A stretch of DNA of 64,000 nucleotides, from positions 18,104,324-18,168,323 of the forward strand of contig OX422184.1 of assembly GCA_949130485.1 (NCBI GenBank), read 5' to 3'. Positions 22,401 through 34,300 of the stretch are shown here, piece after piece. This DNA is from Agelas oroides (Eukaryota > Porifera > Demospongiae > Agelasida > Agelasidae). A program made the position numbers and the translations under genes. Position 1 is the first letter of the stretch. Every line of letters starts with the position of its first letter. The notes under the pieces were generated by a model that had not been told where the DNA came from, ran no database searches, and saw only the letters and a list, made by a program, of their open reading frames with translations.

Positions 22401-25400
22401 AGAACTTGAAACAGCATAAATTTGACAGCTTAGCAGTGGTTCCAAGCATGTAATATGCCAGCTGGAATTCGATGGAGGGCTAATAACTCTCTGTACCAGA
22501 TTTTGAGCCCTTTGTGAAGCCGATTTCCTGATTTACGATCACATGACAACTGACCAGCACAGAAAACTGTATGCGTACAAAATTAGAAAATGGCGTCCTA
22601 CGCAACAGACAGCAGTCAGGCAGTGCTGTGAACAGCTTTTTTGACCCTTGAAGCTATGAAGACGCTGAGTGCTTGGGAAGCTGTGCGCTCTGACGAGCAT
22701 CAATTTCGTGCTAAAATCAAGGTGAGTATCGAGTTATCATCGTTTGACAAGTTGTCTGAACAAAGAAGAAAAAAATACGAAAAATGGCACTTTTGCTACT
22801 GCACACTTTTGCGTTTAGCTGTTTTCCACGTGGCTTTTGGGCAACTATATGAGTCTTGCTGATCACAAAGAGGAAGCCTGCATGGGCGCTTAAATAAGCT
22901 TTTAGCGCATTTGTGGTGAAGTTATACAGCTTTTGCTTCATATATTGCGCGTCTACCGACTCTCTGATATTGGGGTGCAAATAAAATTATATATATATAC
23001 AAATAAATAACAACGTACTACACCGGCCATAGGAAGCATTGGGCGTCCAATCTAATTGGATATTTCGGTAATGGCATGGTAGACTTACGCCAGTTATTAG
23101 TGAGTAAAAAAAGTGTGATGGAAATATTTTGCTGTGTCTAGCCGTAGCATGTTGTGAACAAGACATTAATTCATGTTGGAAGTAGACTATATGGTACTAA
23201 CAATTATGTACCTACATCAACTTCCAATCACATTCTCTGACCTGCTGATATATAAAGTACCGGTAACTACAATAGGATTCCTTATGCCTGGCTTAAAGTT
23301 ATATATGTCTGTTTTAACCTTGCAGGATAGAATGTATTGTGTGGTATATCTCCACTTACTGCCTCAAACACTCCCCCTACCTTTTGCACTCACACACACA
23401 CACAAACTGCTCATAGCATCCACCCTTTCTTGCCCCATGCTGAAGGATCTTGTCCTGTTGCCAATTATCAACTGGTTTGACCTTGGTCTGCAGTTGAACA
23501 TTTCTGAAGATAACCTCAACATTATCAAACAGAACCACCCAAATGATGCAAAAGCTTGCAGACGTGAAATGTTTTCAGCTTGGTTGGAAATCGACCCAGA
23601 TGCCAGCTACAGACAATTAGTGGATGCTCTTCACACCATGGGATTCCGCAATATAGCGGAGCAGCTGTGTGCAAAATATGGTACATATTATTTGCACAGG
23701 TTGTTCTCTGGCATGCAAGGACACATAGCATTTTATGTGCCTGAGATTCATCCAGTAAACTGGGCAACTTCATAATATTTATACTACACACTTGTGATTG
23801 ATTTTAGTTCTGAATCAATGTCAACCGTTCTTTCATGTAGGCATACCTGTACAGCAGATCTCCCCTCAAGGCATGTCTCATCTCTCCTTCCTCAAAACAG
23901 ATAGTATGCCCTTGCTGAAACGCAGAAAATGTATGTTATGTTGCTACTACATTGTGTCATCTCATTTCAATTGTGTGCTTATTTAGTGAAACTCATGATG
24001 AACAGAGAAGTGTATGGTATAGCCAACATAGCTGGGTGTAGAATTGGATAGGAGAAAGGTGTTACCTTTATAGACCCTTGGCATAATCATGCAAGCATTC
24101 TTTATGTAGCTATGGTGATGTCAACTTTTTAATGGATTGTACATAATATTTGCACACAGTTCAGTGGTCAGTGACAAACTGTTGCTACACCATAACAGCA
24201 TACCTAATACCGAAATTTCCTACACGTGTACGTGGCAGCATCATTCCGAGAAGCTCAACACTTCAAGCAGCATGGAAGTGTACGAAACAGTTTGCTGCAA
24301 CCAAGGCTACAATGAATATAAAGCACTGACCGCTTCTTACCAAGGTTTTTGTCCACGATAGCCTTCTCCACCGTCTTGTTTGCAGGGCGATTGCTTGCGT
24401 TGGCAGACATGTTGACAACGATCGTTCAGGATCTGGAAGACCACTCTTCGGCTTGAAGTAGCTTCGAATTGACATCGCGAGTGAGGGCTAGCAGTGAACC
24501 AAGTCAAAAGCAGATTATTCAAAACCACCGTCTTTGTATGCACATCGCATGACATACCATAAATTTACACTGTCGAAATTTTTTTGCAGGTGTAATTTTC
24601 GAAAATATCAACACCAAACTTTTCCATTTTACGGTATCTAATTTTTTGTCACCCCCACTGCAAGTGTTCTATAGAGCATAATGATTTTGCCATGCATGAC
24701 GTATAGTTAATCTGTGTATTTGTGCGTTGTAAAACAATATGATCAATGCAAAAATTCATTTTTAATGATAGGACAGAAAGCAATAAACCTTTCTGCATGT
24801 TACAAACTTGTGGACCATCATAAACCTTAGGGTATCTTCCTGGTTCATCTACTCCTGTTTTGTCTACTGCCGTTCCAATTTCGTCTACTGCTGTTTTGTC
24901 TACTCAATTTTTCAGGTTAAAATTTATTTTTACGTGAGTATGACAGACAAACAATTGCTGCTTGAATACAGAATAATGACTGAGCATCAAGACCTAAATC
25001 CAATACCCAAAACGGCGGTGAACGAAACAGGAGTAGACGAACCAGGTATAATTCAACCTTAGTGTCTACTAACTGGTTTGTGTGCACTGGAAAGTGGGCA
25101 GAGTGCTGCTTTTCAGTGTATAATGCACTAACGGCATGTGTATTAATTTGTGTTTTGTTTATTTGATCTCATTTAGACACCTCCAGTGAACTTGAAGTAA
25201 ATCCGTCAACTTTAATCCCTCCACAACATGTTAAGATCAGTGTTTCAAACTGCCATGACACTCAGACAATCGTAGCAGTCAGTGAAGAGGAACTACATCG
25301 ATGTGATTTTGAGAAATTACCAGCTGTCAAAAAGTTTTGCCCTACTATATCCGTTCTTGACGATGATTCCCATTTGAAGTATCCAGTATCTTTTCTTGTA

Positions 25401-26594
25401 GATGTATATGAACCTCGAATGGAAAGAAAGAAATCTACCTGCTATTTGAAGATCACAAAACACCAAAGCTATACTTGGAGGAAAATGCTAACAATTATAA
25501 AACGTGGGCACATTACACTTGAATTTTGTTTCTTCAAGCCAAAAATACACACTATCAACTTTGATGTACATTCCATAATTGACTCTGAAGGCAATGAAAC
25601 TATAGGTTGGAATGTTACAACCTATGATTGTAACATTTGTGTAGTTTCACAAGAGTATTCTTCTCCCCAGCGTGGAGTCCCCCATATTCAGTTGGCCAAA
25701 CCTCTCAGTGAGTGTGATTATGATGTCTTCACTAAGCAATTTACACAACACAGGCTATCAGGAAATAGAAATAAGATGAAGAATCTCAGTGAAGAGTTAC
25801 AGTGGAACAAGCCTGAACGTGACTATGAAATTCTTGGGCTCATATTTAATGCTTCTTATCGTTGGCTTGTGAAAGACCCAGATTCGTTGGAATCCCCAGT
25901 ATTAAAGCTCAAGGAAGCAGTGAGCCTTTGTAAGAAGGAAGACTGTCAGAATGGATCTCTACTTGAAGCAAAAGCCCACATATTTTTAGCACAAAATTTT
26001 CAGAGTGCTCATTGTTATGATGAGGCCATGGGGTACATTGATGCAGCAAAAGTCAGTATTTGTTATGTAGATCTTTGCATGGAAAGGAGTGCCATTGCTA
26101 CTCAGGAAGCATTGTGGCATGCAGCTCAATGTGATCAACACATGCCTCTGGAAAAGAAGCGAAAAATTGAAAAATTGCTTTCAATCGCAATTGATAATGG
26201 CAAACGATTGAAAACCTATGAGGGATGGTGTTTCTTTGTGTATAACCTCATAAATATGGCAAGGTTACATCTTGATATTTTCTACCCATTCAGCAGTGGA
26301 CGACATCAGCATGTAACTGCTATAGACCCAAACTCCGATGCAGAAAAAGCAAAGTCATTTCTGGACCAAGTTCCTGAAGATTTCCTTTCAGACACTTCTA
26401 CATGCCTGTACAAAGCTTTTTACTACTACACTGTTGCAGAGTACCACTGCCATACAGAGAGTGACAAGGATGTGGTAATACATAACTTAGAGCTTGCCAA
26501 GAAACAATTGCAAGAGGCTGATCTCAGTCCACCAATGATGAAAGCTATTGACGTTAGACTTGCCCTACTGAAAGGCAACAGCCACTTTTCATGA
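19499..26594 (+). CDS. Two-Death-domain protein with an unrecognised beta-rich plus helical-repeat C-terminal module
   Basis: Exons that agree in phase are: a first Death exon ending at 19790 (ATG possible at 19499; true 5' start uncertain), 19921-19995, a second Death exon 23417-23680, 23841-23930 and the large last exon 25177-26594. All internal junctions are phase 1. The Death domains share DLVVLPISDWFSLG and DLVLLPIINWFDLG, an (N/D)DA/PQTCKR-type helix and a Y(R/H)QLV(D/V)AL end, matching the DD superfamily of apoptosis and innate-immune adaptors. The last exon encodes about 470 residues: first beta-rich (FLVDVYEP, EFCFFKPKIHTINFDVHSII), then amphipathic helices that look TPR-like (AKAHIFLAQNFQSAHCYDEA, LYKAFYYYTVAEY). 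I do not recognise this C-terminal family. No membrane segment or signal peptide, so a cytosolic adaptor is likely. The 3.4-kb intron between the Death exons is full of fold-back elements. Confidence 0.65.
21337..21428. mobile_element. Mutator-like fold-back, perfect 92-bp copy
   Basis: Exact 45-base arms (TAGCCTCGTTCCCAGGCC...) around a two-base centre. CATTACTCT flanks both ends exactly, a 9-bp target duplication. The intact symmetry suggests recent movement. In a Death-gene intron. Confidence 0.95.
21668..22302. repeat. Large fold-back built from two inverted MITE-like units
   Basis: About 125 bases at 21668-21791 recur as reverse complement at 22165-22302, separated by about 375 bases. 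Each arm is itself bounded by AAAAAGATGTAGGGATGG and its complement. A weaker relative (AGGGATGG ... CCATCCCTACAT) occurs at 43494-43566. Non-coding, in the Death-gene intron. Confidence 0.75.
24839..25046. mobile_element. 208-bp MITE in the last intron of the Death gene
   Basis: Terminal inverted repeats CCTGGTTC(A/G)TCTACTCCTG pair over about 35 bases. The aligned intron of the downstream paralogue (before 27779) lacks it, so it inserted after the duplication or was lost. An open frame inside (24916-25047) happens to be phase-compatible with splicing but is more simply element sequence. Confidence 0.7.
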
Positions 26595-26788
26595 GGATAG
26601 TCATTTAAAGTACACTATCCATGTATTGTAAAATTTACTTAGATTAACTTCTAAGAGGTACGTACTTATGAAATTAGTGCATCATCTATTAAGATATGTG
26701 CTTGAAATTTATCCAAGAATGCTACAGTTTTTGTTTGATACACCTGTGTCTACGTATACGTACATGTTTATATCCCCTGCATGTCTAG

Positions 26789-29236
26789 GTATACCACTTG
26801 AGTCACACGCACAGCCCATCTCTCTTCAAGGCATACCCATTTCTTCACATCTCTCCTTCACAGCATATGGCATGCATATGTTGCTCTCACACCAGTACTG
26901 CTTGTTCAATAATGATGTACTAACTTATGATGAATAGAGAAGGTATGGTATGGCCAGCATATTTAGGAGGAAAGCACAGTGTCCTAGCTGTTTTGTGCAC
27001 AGACATTATTATGTTGTAAAGCATAACCACACACAATAGCAGTATTGGCAAACAAATGGAGTGTCGCTGCCAACAAATTTCTGGAATTGTGATCTGGAAG
27101 CACCTATGCAGTACTAGTGGTACCACATTCCACAAGCACCTTCACACTGGTCATATGTATGAGGTAAACTGAGAGCACCAAGCATAAACAGTGTCTCCTA
27201 TGGCTGTAGCCTCGTTCCCAGGCCCTGCCCAGCTTTCCGTCGCTTGTAGTTTCTGTACTGCAAGCAATGGAAAGCTGGTCATGCAGGGCTTGGGAACAAG
27301 GCTACTGAGTCAGAAGCGCAATGCATGATTGACATCTCCACATGTATGTAGACTTACCCACATTATAAGTGCACACTCTCACAAATATGCATACGGCAAC
27401 AGAATGTTAGAACTTGGAATAGTGTGATGGTGTAAGCTCTGCATGACCAACTAGGAAGCTACGAAGACTGTAGAAAAAAAGATTGATGCCACTTGTCTAA
27501 ACTACAACCAGCAATTACAAGAACCAAAACCTATATGCATTGTATAGTAAGAAAAGCTAGGAGCTTTCATCTTTGCATTTGTAGCACTCAGTAACTCTAG
27601 GCAACTGAACATCTCAAGGTGCTACTACTGTTATCATCAGCCTTATTGTTTGTTCACTGCAGTCCTTGAGGCAACTTTCTCGTGCTCACTGGAAAGTGAG
27701 TGCTGCTGTTCTAGTTAATTCATATATGTATGAAAGAGAGAAGTTATTCATTTGTGGTGTCATGTTTTTTTTATTCAGACCCCCTCTAGTGAACATGAAA
27801 TGAATCAGCTGACTTTATTTCCTCCACAACGTCTAAAGATCAATGTTTCAAACTGTGACCATATTCAAACAGTCACAGCCATCAGGAAAGAGGAATGTGA
27901 CTTTGAGAAGCTACCAGCAAACAAAAAATTTTGTCCTACTGTACATGTCCTTGACATGGATTCACCATGGGAAGACGCCGTGCATTTTCTAGTAGATGTA
28001 TACAAACATGGAATGCAAAAAAAGAAATCTACCTGCTATTTGTCTGTGACTATTTGTGATTATCCAAACTTGCACTTGGTCAAAGAACAGCATTACCGTA
28101 CACAGAAACAAGAGAAAGTGGGTTTACAGAGGGGACTTGTCACACTTCAGTTTTGCTTTTTTAAACCGACAACATACATTATCAGGTTTGAGGTGCATTC
28201 CATCGTTGATTCTGAAGGCAATGAAGCAATAGGTTGGAAAGCTAGCAGTTACCACCTTAAACTTTGTGTAACTCCTATGGATTATTCCACTCCCCAGCTT
28301 GGAGTACCACATATTCAGTTAGCCAAACCTCTCAGCAGTAGAGAGTATGACAACATCACTAAACAATTCACACAATACAGGCTATCAGGAAAAAGAATTG
28401 AGACGAAACGTCTTAGTGACTATTTGCAGCTGAACAACCCCAAACCTGACTTTAAGATCCTTGGACTTATTTTTAATGCTTCTTTTTATCGTTGGCTTGT
28501 GAAATACCCAGATTCACTTGATTCCCGAGTATCAGATCTCAAGAAAGCAGTAAGTCTTTGTGACAAAGGTGAATGTCAGAATGGATCTCTGCTCAAGGCA
28601 AAAGCCCACATATTTTTAGCACAGAATTTTCAGACTGATGACAACTATGAAGAGGCCAAGCAACACATTGATGCAGCAAAAGTTAGCATTTACTATGTTG
28701 GTCTTTGCATGGAAAGGATGGCTGTCGCTACCCAGGAAGCATTCTGGCATGTAGGCCAATGTTATGGAGACATGCCTGTGAAAACAAAGTGTGAAATTAA
28801 AGAAATTCTTTCTTATGCAATTGATTGTGGCAATCGATTAGAAAGCTATGAGGCAAGGTGTTTCTATGTGCTTAATCTCATAAATATGGCAAGCTTGCAC
28901 CTTGACTTTTTTTACCCATTCCGCCATGCACGACATCAGCATGCAACTGCTATGGACCCAAAACCCTGTGAAGAAAGTTTACGCAAAGCGAAGTTGTACC
29001 TGGACAAAGTCCCTGAAGATCTCCTTGCAGACCCTTGTGCATCTCTGTATAAAGCCTTTTACAACTATACTCTTGCAGAGTACCACCGCCACAGAGGGAG
29101 TATAAATGATGCTATATATAACTTAAAACTTGCTAAAAAACAATTGCAAGAATCAGATCTCCAAATGGAGCCACTGATGAAACCTATTGATATTAGACTT
29201 GTATTACTTAATAGTGAATGCCATATATACATGTAA
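26789..29236 (+). CDS. Second copy of the Death-linked C-terminal module
   Basis: Two exons, 26789-26916 and 27779-29236, are tandem duplicates of 23841-23930 and 25177-26594. The large exon encodes 485 residues and aligns end to end with the first copy, sharing GVPHIQLAKPLS, KAHIFLAQNFQ and AYHRH/AEYH-type helices; it has an extra loop near FLVDVYKHGMQKKK. No Death exon lies between 26594 and 26789. This is therefore either an alternative 3' end of the upstream gene, reached by splicing the Death exon ending at 23680 (phase 1) to 26789 (phase 1), or a separate gene lacking its Death region. The donor AATGAT/GTACTA at 26916 keeps phase 0 into 27779. The long intact frame argues for selection. 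Function unknown. Confidence 0.65.
27207..27304. repeat. TAGCCTCG fold-back, 98-bp diverged copy
   Basis: TAGCCTCGTTCCCAGGCCC and its imperfect complement bound a short centre containing GCAAGC. No target duplication survives. It lies in the intron of the second module copy. Confidence 0.75.
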
Positions 29237-29906
29237 TTTTGTAGATATATGTTGCCTGTTCAGTTTTAATTTAGTGGATTAAAGTATAGCACAACATACT
29301 TTAATGTACAGTATACTTGTTTTTCAATCAAATACTTTCTGAAGGAGGTTGTATAGAAATGTAGTAGCTTCTGCCTATACATTGTATGGACAGCATACTT
29401 GACCACACAGTATGTAAAACATAATAGTTCTGTCATGAAAGTCAAGGGAATGCATGTACATAGTGACATAGCCAGACACGATCCCATAAAGTAGCTAAAC
29501 TGGTGAGGTAGAATGTGCAATGTAAATTGAACACATAATGGATACATGCTCCTGGTACTCAATGTAAATACTGTCTATACCGAAACATTGTAGCTACCTC
29601 AGTTTGCAAAGTGAAAGCATGTTATCTGAAGTCTCTGTCGATCAGACTTCACTCTCTCAAGCATATTCTGGCATGCATTCCACTCCCTAATACGCTTAGT
29701 GACAAAATGATTCATTGAAAGTTGCCCTTTCTCAACACTGATAAAAATAAGGAGTTCCTGGAACTCCTCTTCTCAACAATTTACTCCTTCATCATAGTGA
29801 CTAACACCATGGGGAGTTCAATTTACTCCTTGACAAGAGTTCCTCCTACTAGCAAACTTAATACATGGTATGAGTTACCTCTTTTAGTAATATACTTCCT
29901 AAAGAC
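29237..29906. other. 3' flank of the module gene, no other gene
   Basis: AT-rich. A small inverted pair built from GGAGTTC / GAACTCC lies near 29750-29845. Nothing else identified. Confidence 0.4.
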
Positions 29907-30475
29907 TGAAAACAAACATCAGATTATGAATGTACACACCAAATGGAACTGTTTGATACCAATTTTGTCTATTTTGATCAAGTATTACTTATTTCAGGCC
30001 TGAAAACGCTAACTTAGTTACAAGTGACCGATACGTATAAGTGGTAAAATCACAACCGCACCTAGACTATGTTCAGAGCACTTACTCCGAAATGAAAACA
30101 AACATCAGATTATGAATGTACACACCAAATGGAACGGTTTGATACCAGTTTTGTCTATTTTGATCAAGTATTACCTATTTCAGACCTGAAAACGTTAGTC
30201 ACAAGTGACCGATACATATAAGTGGTAAAATCACAACCGCACCTATAGACTATGTTCAGAGCACTTACTCCAAAATGAAAACAAACATCAGATTATGAAT
30301 GTACACACCAAATGGAACTGTTTGATACCCATTTTGTCTGCATGGTTTGGTGAAGTATTGCCTGTTTCAGGGATGAAATTGTTAGTTACAAGTAACCGAT
30401 ACGTACAAGTGGTAAAATCACTACCGTACCTAGACTCTTTATGGAACACTTACTCCAAAATGAAAGCACACAAGT
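29907..30475 (-). repeat. Satellite block, three copies of about 184 bp
   Basis: Units beginning GAAAACAAACATCAGATTAT start near 29908, 30093 and 30276. They are the reverse complement of the satellite array at 48573-51885, sharing ATGAATGTACACACCAAATG. A second, inverted residence of the same satellite about 18 kb away. Confidence 0.9.
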
Positions 30476-30894
30476 GGTGAGCCACAAGACCTGTGTAGCT
30501 TAAGAGCAGTGTGCAGCTGTGTTGAAGTTAGAAGAAACCTCCTGGCTCATTGCGATATATAGTCTGAGGAAGCTGGGTGGCACAGACCTTCCTGTCTTAA
30601 ATACATATGTATACATTGCAATATTACATATGATACTACAGATACTAATATGGTCAAATTTCATGAATGCCCACCCATGACTCTCAGAACCATTTATTTA
30701 TCCTGAGTCAGTATAGTCAGTACGTACATTGCAGGTATATATAGGCTCAGGAATTCTTCCAAGGAATACAATGGCCAGAACTGATATATGTATATAGTAA
30801 GCGGTCAAAGCATGAAACCAAAGAGGATCAAGCTATACCACCTATTCAACTGTCTGCAAGCAGTTGCAGTGAAACGGTGTAGTGCTTTGCTTTT
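30476..30894. other. No recognised gene
   Basis: Intergenic between two convergent Death-domain genes. No structure beyond short AT-rich runs. Confidence 0.4.
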
Positions 30895-31205
30895 CAAAAT
30901 CTTGCCTCAGCTGTAAATAAAAGACATTAAAGGTTTGCCATTTTGAGGCGAAGGAGAAGAAAGTGAAAAGTCAGCAGTTGCCAGGAATCAAACCCAAGGC
31001 CCCGTGCTCTGACCACTGAGTCTACAACCACCAGCCCCCATAATCGCCTCCATATACTGCACGGGTGGTACTGAATGCTTCAGTCACAACACCAAATGCT
31101 TTTTAACATCTTGCCTCAGCTGTAGTACAGGTTTGTTGTTTTTGAGGCAAAGGAACTACTACAGATACTATATTATGCCCCAATTTCTTCTCCTTTGCCT
31201 CAAAA
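30895..31205 (-). repeat. Composite repeat with a tRNA-derived SINE
   Basis: On the - strand about 30975-31055 reads TAGACTCAGTGG followed by GGTTTGATTCC, matching pol III A- and B-box consensus with normal spacing. This is a SINE head rather than a working tRNA, since no cloverleaf could be completed. Direct copies of CTTGCCTCAGCTGTA with TTTTGAGGC(G/A)AAGGA flank it (30901-30958 and 31105-31155), and an inverted copy follows at 31178-31205. Confidence 0.55.
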
Positions 31206-31340
31206 ACAACAAACAGAAATATTTCAAGTATTTTTGCATGAGTAACATCCCATAATGTCTTCATGAGAGAGCCTTAGTAGCTACGTGTACTTTACACAAG
31301 TGCACAAAACTATTCAAGGAGTGTATAGTTATAATAATGT

Positions 31341-34300
31341 TCAAAGTTGATACTTTTCTCTGAGGTATCTCCCAAGCTGTTCCTCCCCTAGAAACACCAC
31401 AGCATCAATGATGGTAGACCAGGTAGGGTGAGGATGTAATCTCTTCAGCCACACTCCTAGCATCTCAACAAGGCACTTGTGAGGGTCATGCTGGTGCTCT
31501 TCACTGATGGCCTTCAAGGTGGCCATTGGAAGATGGAGGTAGATGCCAATGTGTTCCCACTTGTCTGCGACTGTGTGGTAGAAGGCATCCATTAGATCCT
31601 TCAGCTCTGGTGATGGAACATGCCCTTGCCTCTCTGACACAACACCTGTTTATTTGATATAATGCACAATGACGATAGTACACAATTGTGATAGTTGCAA
31701 CATTTATGTCTACCTTCTGTTGGATCCAAGACAAGGTGAAAGTAATTCTTAGGTGCTCTGGCTCCATTCAGCTTGACCTTATATTGCAGTCGTACTGGCG
31801 TATCATCCTTCTTTTTCCACTCCATCATCAGTTCACACTCAGGGATCCACTGCCCTTCTCTGAACTCATCCACTTCCCTCCTGGCAATCTACACAAGATC
31901 AAAAGTTTAATTTTTTGCTGAGAGAAATAAATCCACGGGAAAAAATCCCGGGGAATCAGCTGGGATTCACACCCAAGACTTTCTGAATACTAGTCAGACA
32001 CTCTTATCAAAAGTACTGCTTGTAACTTACACTAGGATAGGACATTGGAGTTATCTTCCATCCCTCCCGTGTAAGCTGCCCATCTTCTGGAATGTCCAGA
32101 GTTATCTCACTTCTTTGAAACACAACCTTTAGTGAAGTGTCCCTCTTTGCGAAATGATCATAGTGGTATTTCACAGCCTGCAGGCGTGAAGTAAAAAGAC
32201 ATAATGTAGCTAAAGCTAGAGACACAAGGACATGCTACATATTCTGCCTAAAGTGGAGGAATTTTAAATTCAGCATAGACTCACTGACTCACTGTAATTT
32301 GGGCATCAATGTTTTGCGTGATAACAAGGTAAAACCTCCAATCATACACCTGCTTCATAGTGTGGTATAAGTGTGCACAGTAAGACCGTGGGGTGTTCTT
32401 TCCCCCAGTAACAGCGATCCCAGAGAAGTGGCTCAGCTGGATGCTGCCAAAGGAGTTATGGGTGGTGAACACTCCTCCATCCAACTGCCTGAAAAGGTAG
32501 GGAAGGTCTCTCTGTGAGCATTTGGCAGAGACAAAGGCAAGGTGAGACACTGCTGCCTCATCCTCTCTGAGTGCACAATGTTGGATCTCCAATGTCACAG
32601 GTTTTGTAAACCTGCACGGTGCTGCAATCCAGAAGACTGGACTGAGGAAGTCTGAATCCCCAGGAAGCTGAAAGTGTCCAGAGAGACTCACTCGAATGTT
32701 GATTGTACACTCTCCCGTGCCTGGGCTAGCAGTAAAGCTGTCTTTGGGAACATAAAGCTTCATTCCATAACCTCTCCATTCAAAACAACCTCCTTGGTCT
32801 AGAACTGTGAACTCTGTTTCTCCTACTATCTCCACCCCACGAACAAAGCCTGAAGAAAATGAGTGAAGTTCAGTGCACAAAATAGTTAAGTCATGTGTAT
32901 CAAACAGGAAATGGATTATTCCACATCTGATTCAAATGTATACAAAATACAGATTTAATTTGAATGAAACTTGGCTTGCATATAGTGTCTGTAGGTATTA
33001 CCCCACAGTTCAATTTTAGCATTCTATATTGTATGGCTTCAGAGTTAGGACCCAATTTTTCAGCAAATTTAGCTTGCCTGTTGTTACTAAATCAACCATA
33101 ACTTAGATTGAGATTAACTTTATGACCCAGGGATATACTTGTTCATGATACCAAACAAAGGGGAATCTTGCCAGCTACAAGCAGTGTGAATTGTAGGTTA
33201 TAAAGTTAATCTCACTCAAAATTGTTTGGTAAGCTAAAAATATAAACTTTTCATCTAGCTCTAACTCTGAAGCAAAACAATGTAGAATGCCGAAAATCAC
33301 TGTGGGTTAATATCTCAGCAGACACTATGTACAAACCAAGTTTGTCCAAATTTGTGTGGGTTAAGGATTGATTTGACAGGGAATGTCCCATATACAGTGC
33401 TGATGCAACCGTGCTTAAAAGGTGTTTTGTGGTGCAAGAAGAGTCCTCTACCTACCAGTAGTTGCTGCGACAGTAGGTTCACCATGTGTCTGGACAGCTG
33501 AATCCTTGTAATCAGGGCTGCTCTGGACAGCGACATCTCTGCAATCTGGCTTACTCTGCTGCTCTTTGCTCTTAATTAGAGAAACATCTGACTCAAGCAC
33601 CTTCTTGCTTTCAGACATCTAAAGGGAAAGGAAAATTCAAACACCATGCATTAATATATCACTACAAAAACAAAGCTGTTATTTTAGCTAAGTATTTGGT
33701 TACTACAGTTGCGTGACTATCCTTACAAATTTTATGAAAGCAGTGCTGGAAAAGAATTCATGCAGTGGGAGTTGATATACTTGAGTAAACTTGTTTAGCC
33801 TCCCACTAAATGTTTTAAAAGCATTACATTCTTTGAATTAGCGTAGGAAGGACAGTCATGCAATTGTAGTAACCAATTTTGCTAAAACCATAATTTTGTT
33901 TTTACAGTGATGCATGCAGTGCTACACAGCTTACCAGCGAAGGTGATGGTGTTGTAACAGATGCTTTGTTGAAGAAATGTTCAATCCTCTTAGCCAGCTC
34001 TCCCATCTGAATAGCACAAAGTTTCTCCAGTAACATCTTCCAGGTGGGGGGCAATGCACTCATTCCTGCAAGCCATGCTTTAAACATGGCTTTTGGTCTC
34101 TCAATGGGATTGTTTTCTGCTCTAAGATCAGTTACAGTGGAAGGATCCAGGTGTAGCGCTGCAGCCATTCTAAGAAACTTGGGAGCTAGCTGGTTGTAGA
34201 TGGAAATGCCAGCTACTGCTTTTAAACGTTCAATTGCACTCACGGTAAGTTGTCCTTCGGGAAATGCGGCAACTGTAGAAAGATATCGATGGATGGCTGA

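Noticed and set aside
22641-22734. Short ATG exon-like segment ending AAATCAAG/GTGAGT
   Set aside because: Ends in phase 0 while the next Death exon needs phase 1; no homology.
24808-25062. Phase-compatible open segment between Death-gene exons
   Set aside because: Bounded by the MITE inverted repeats and absent from the paralogous intron; direct splicing 23930 to 25177 also keeps frame.
30975-31055. Possible tRNA gene on the - strand
   Set aside because: A- and B-box matches only; acceptor and anticodon stems do not pair, so a SINE head is the better reading.
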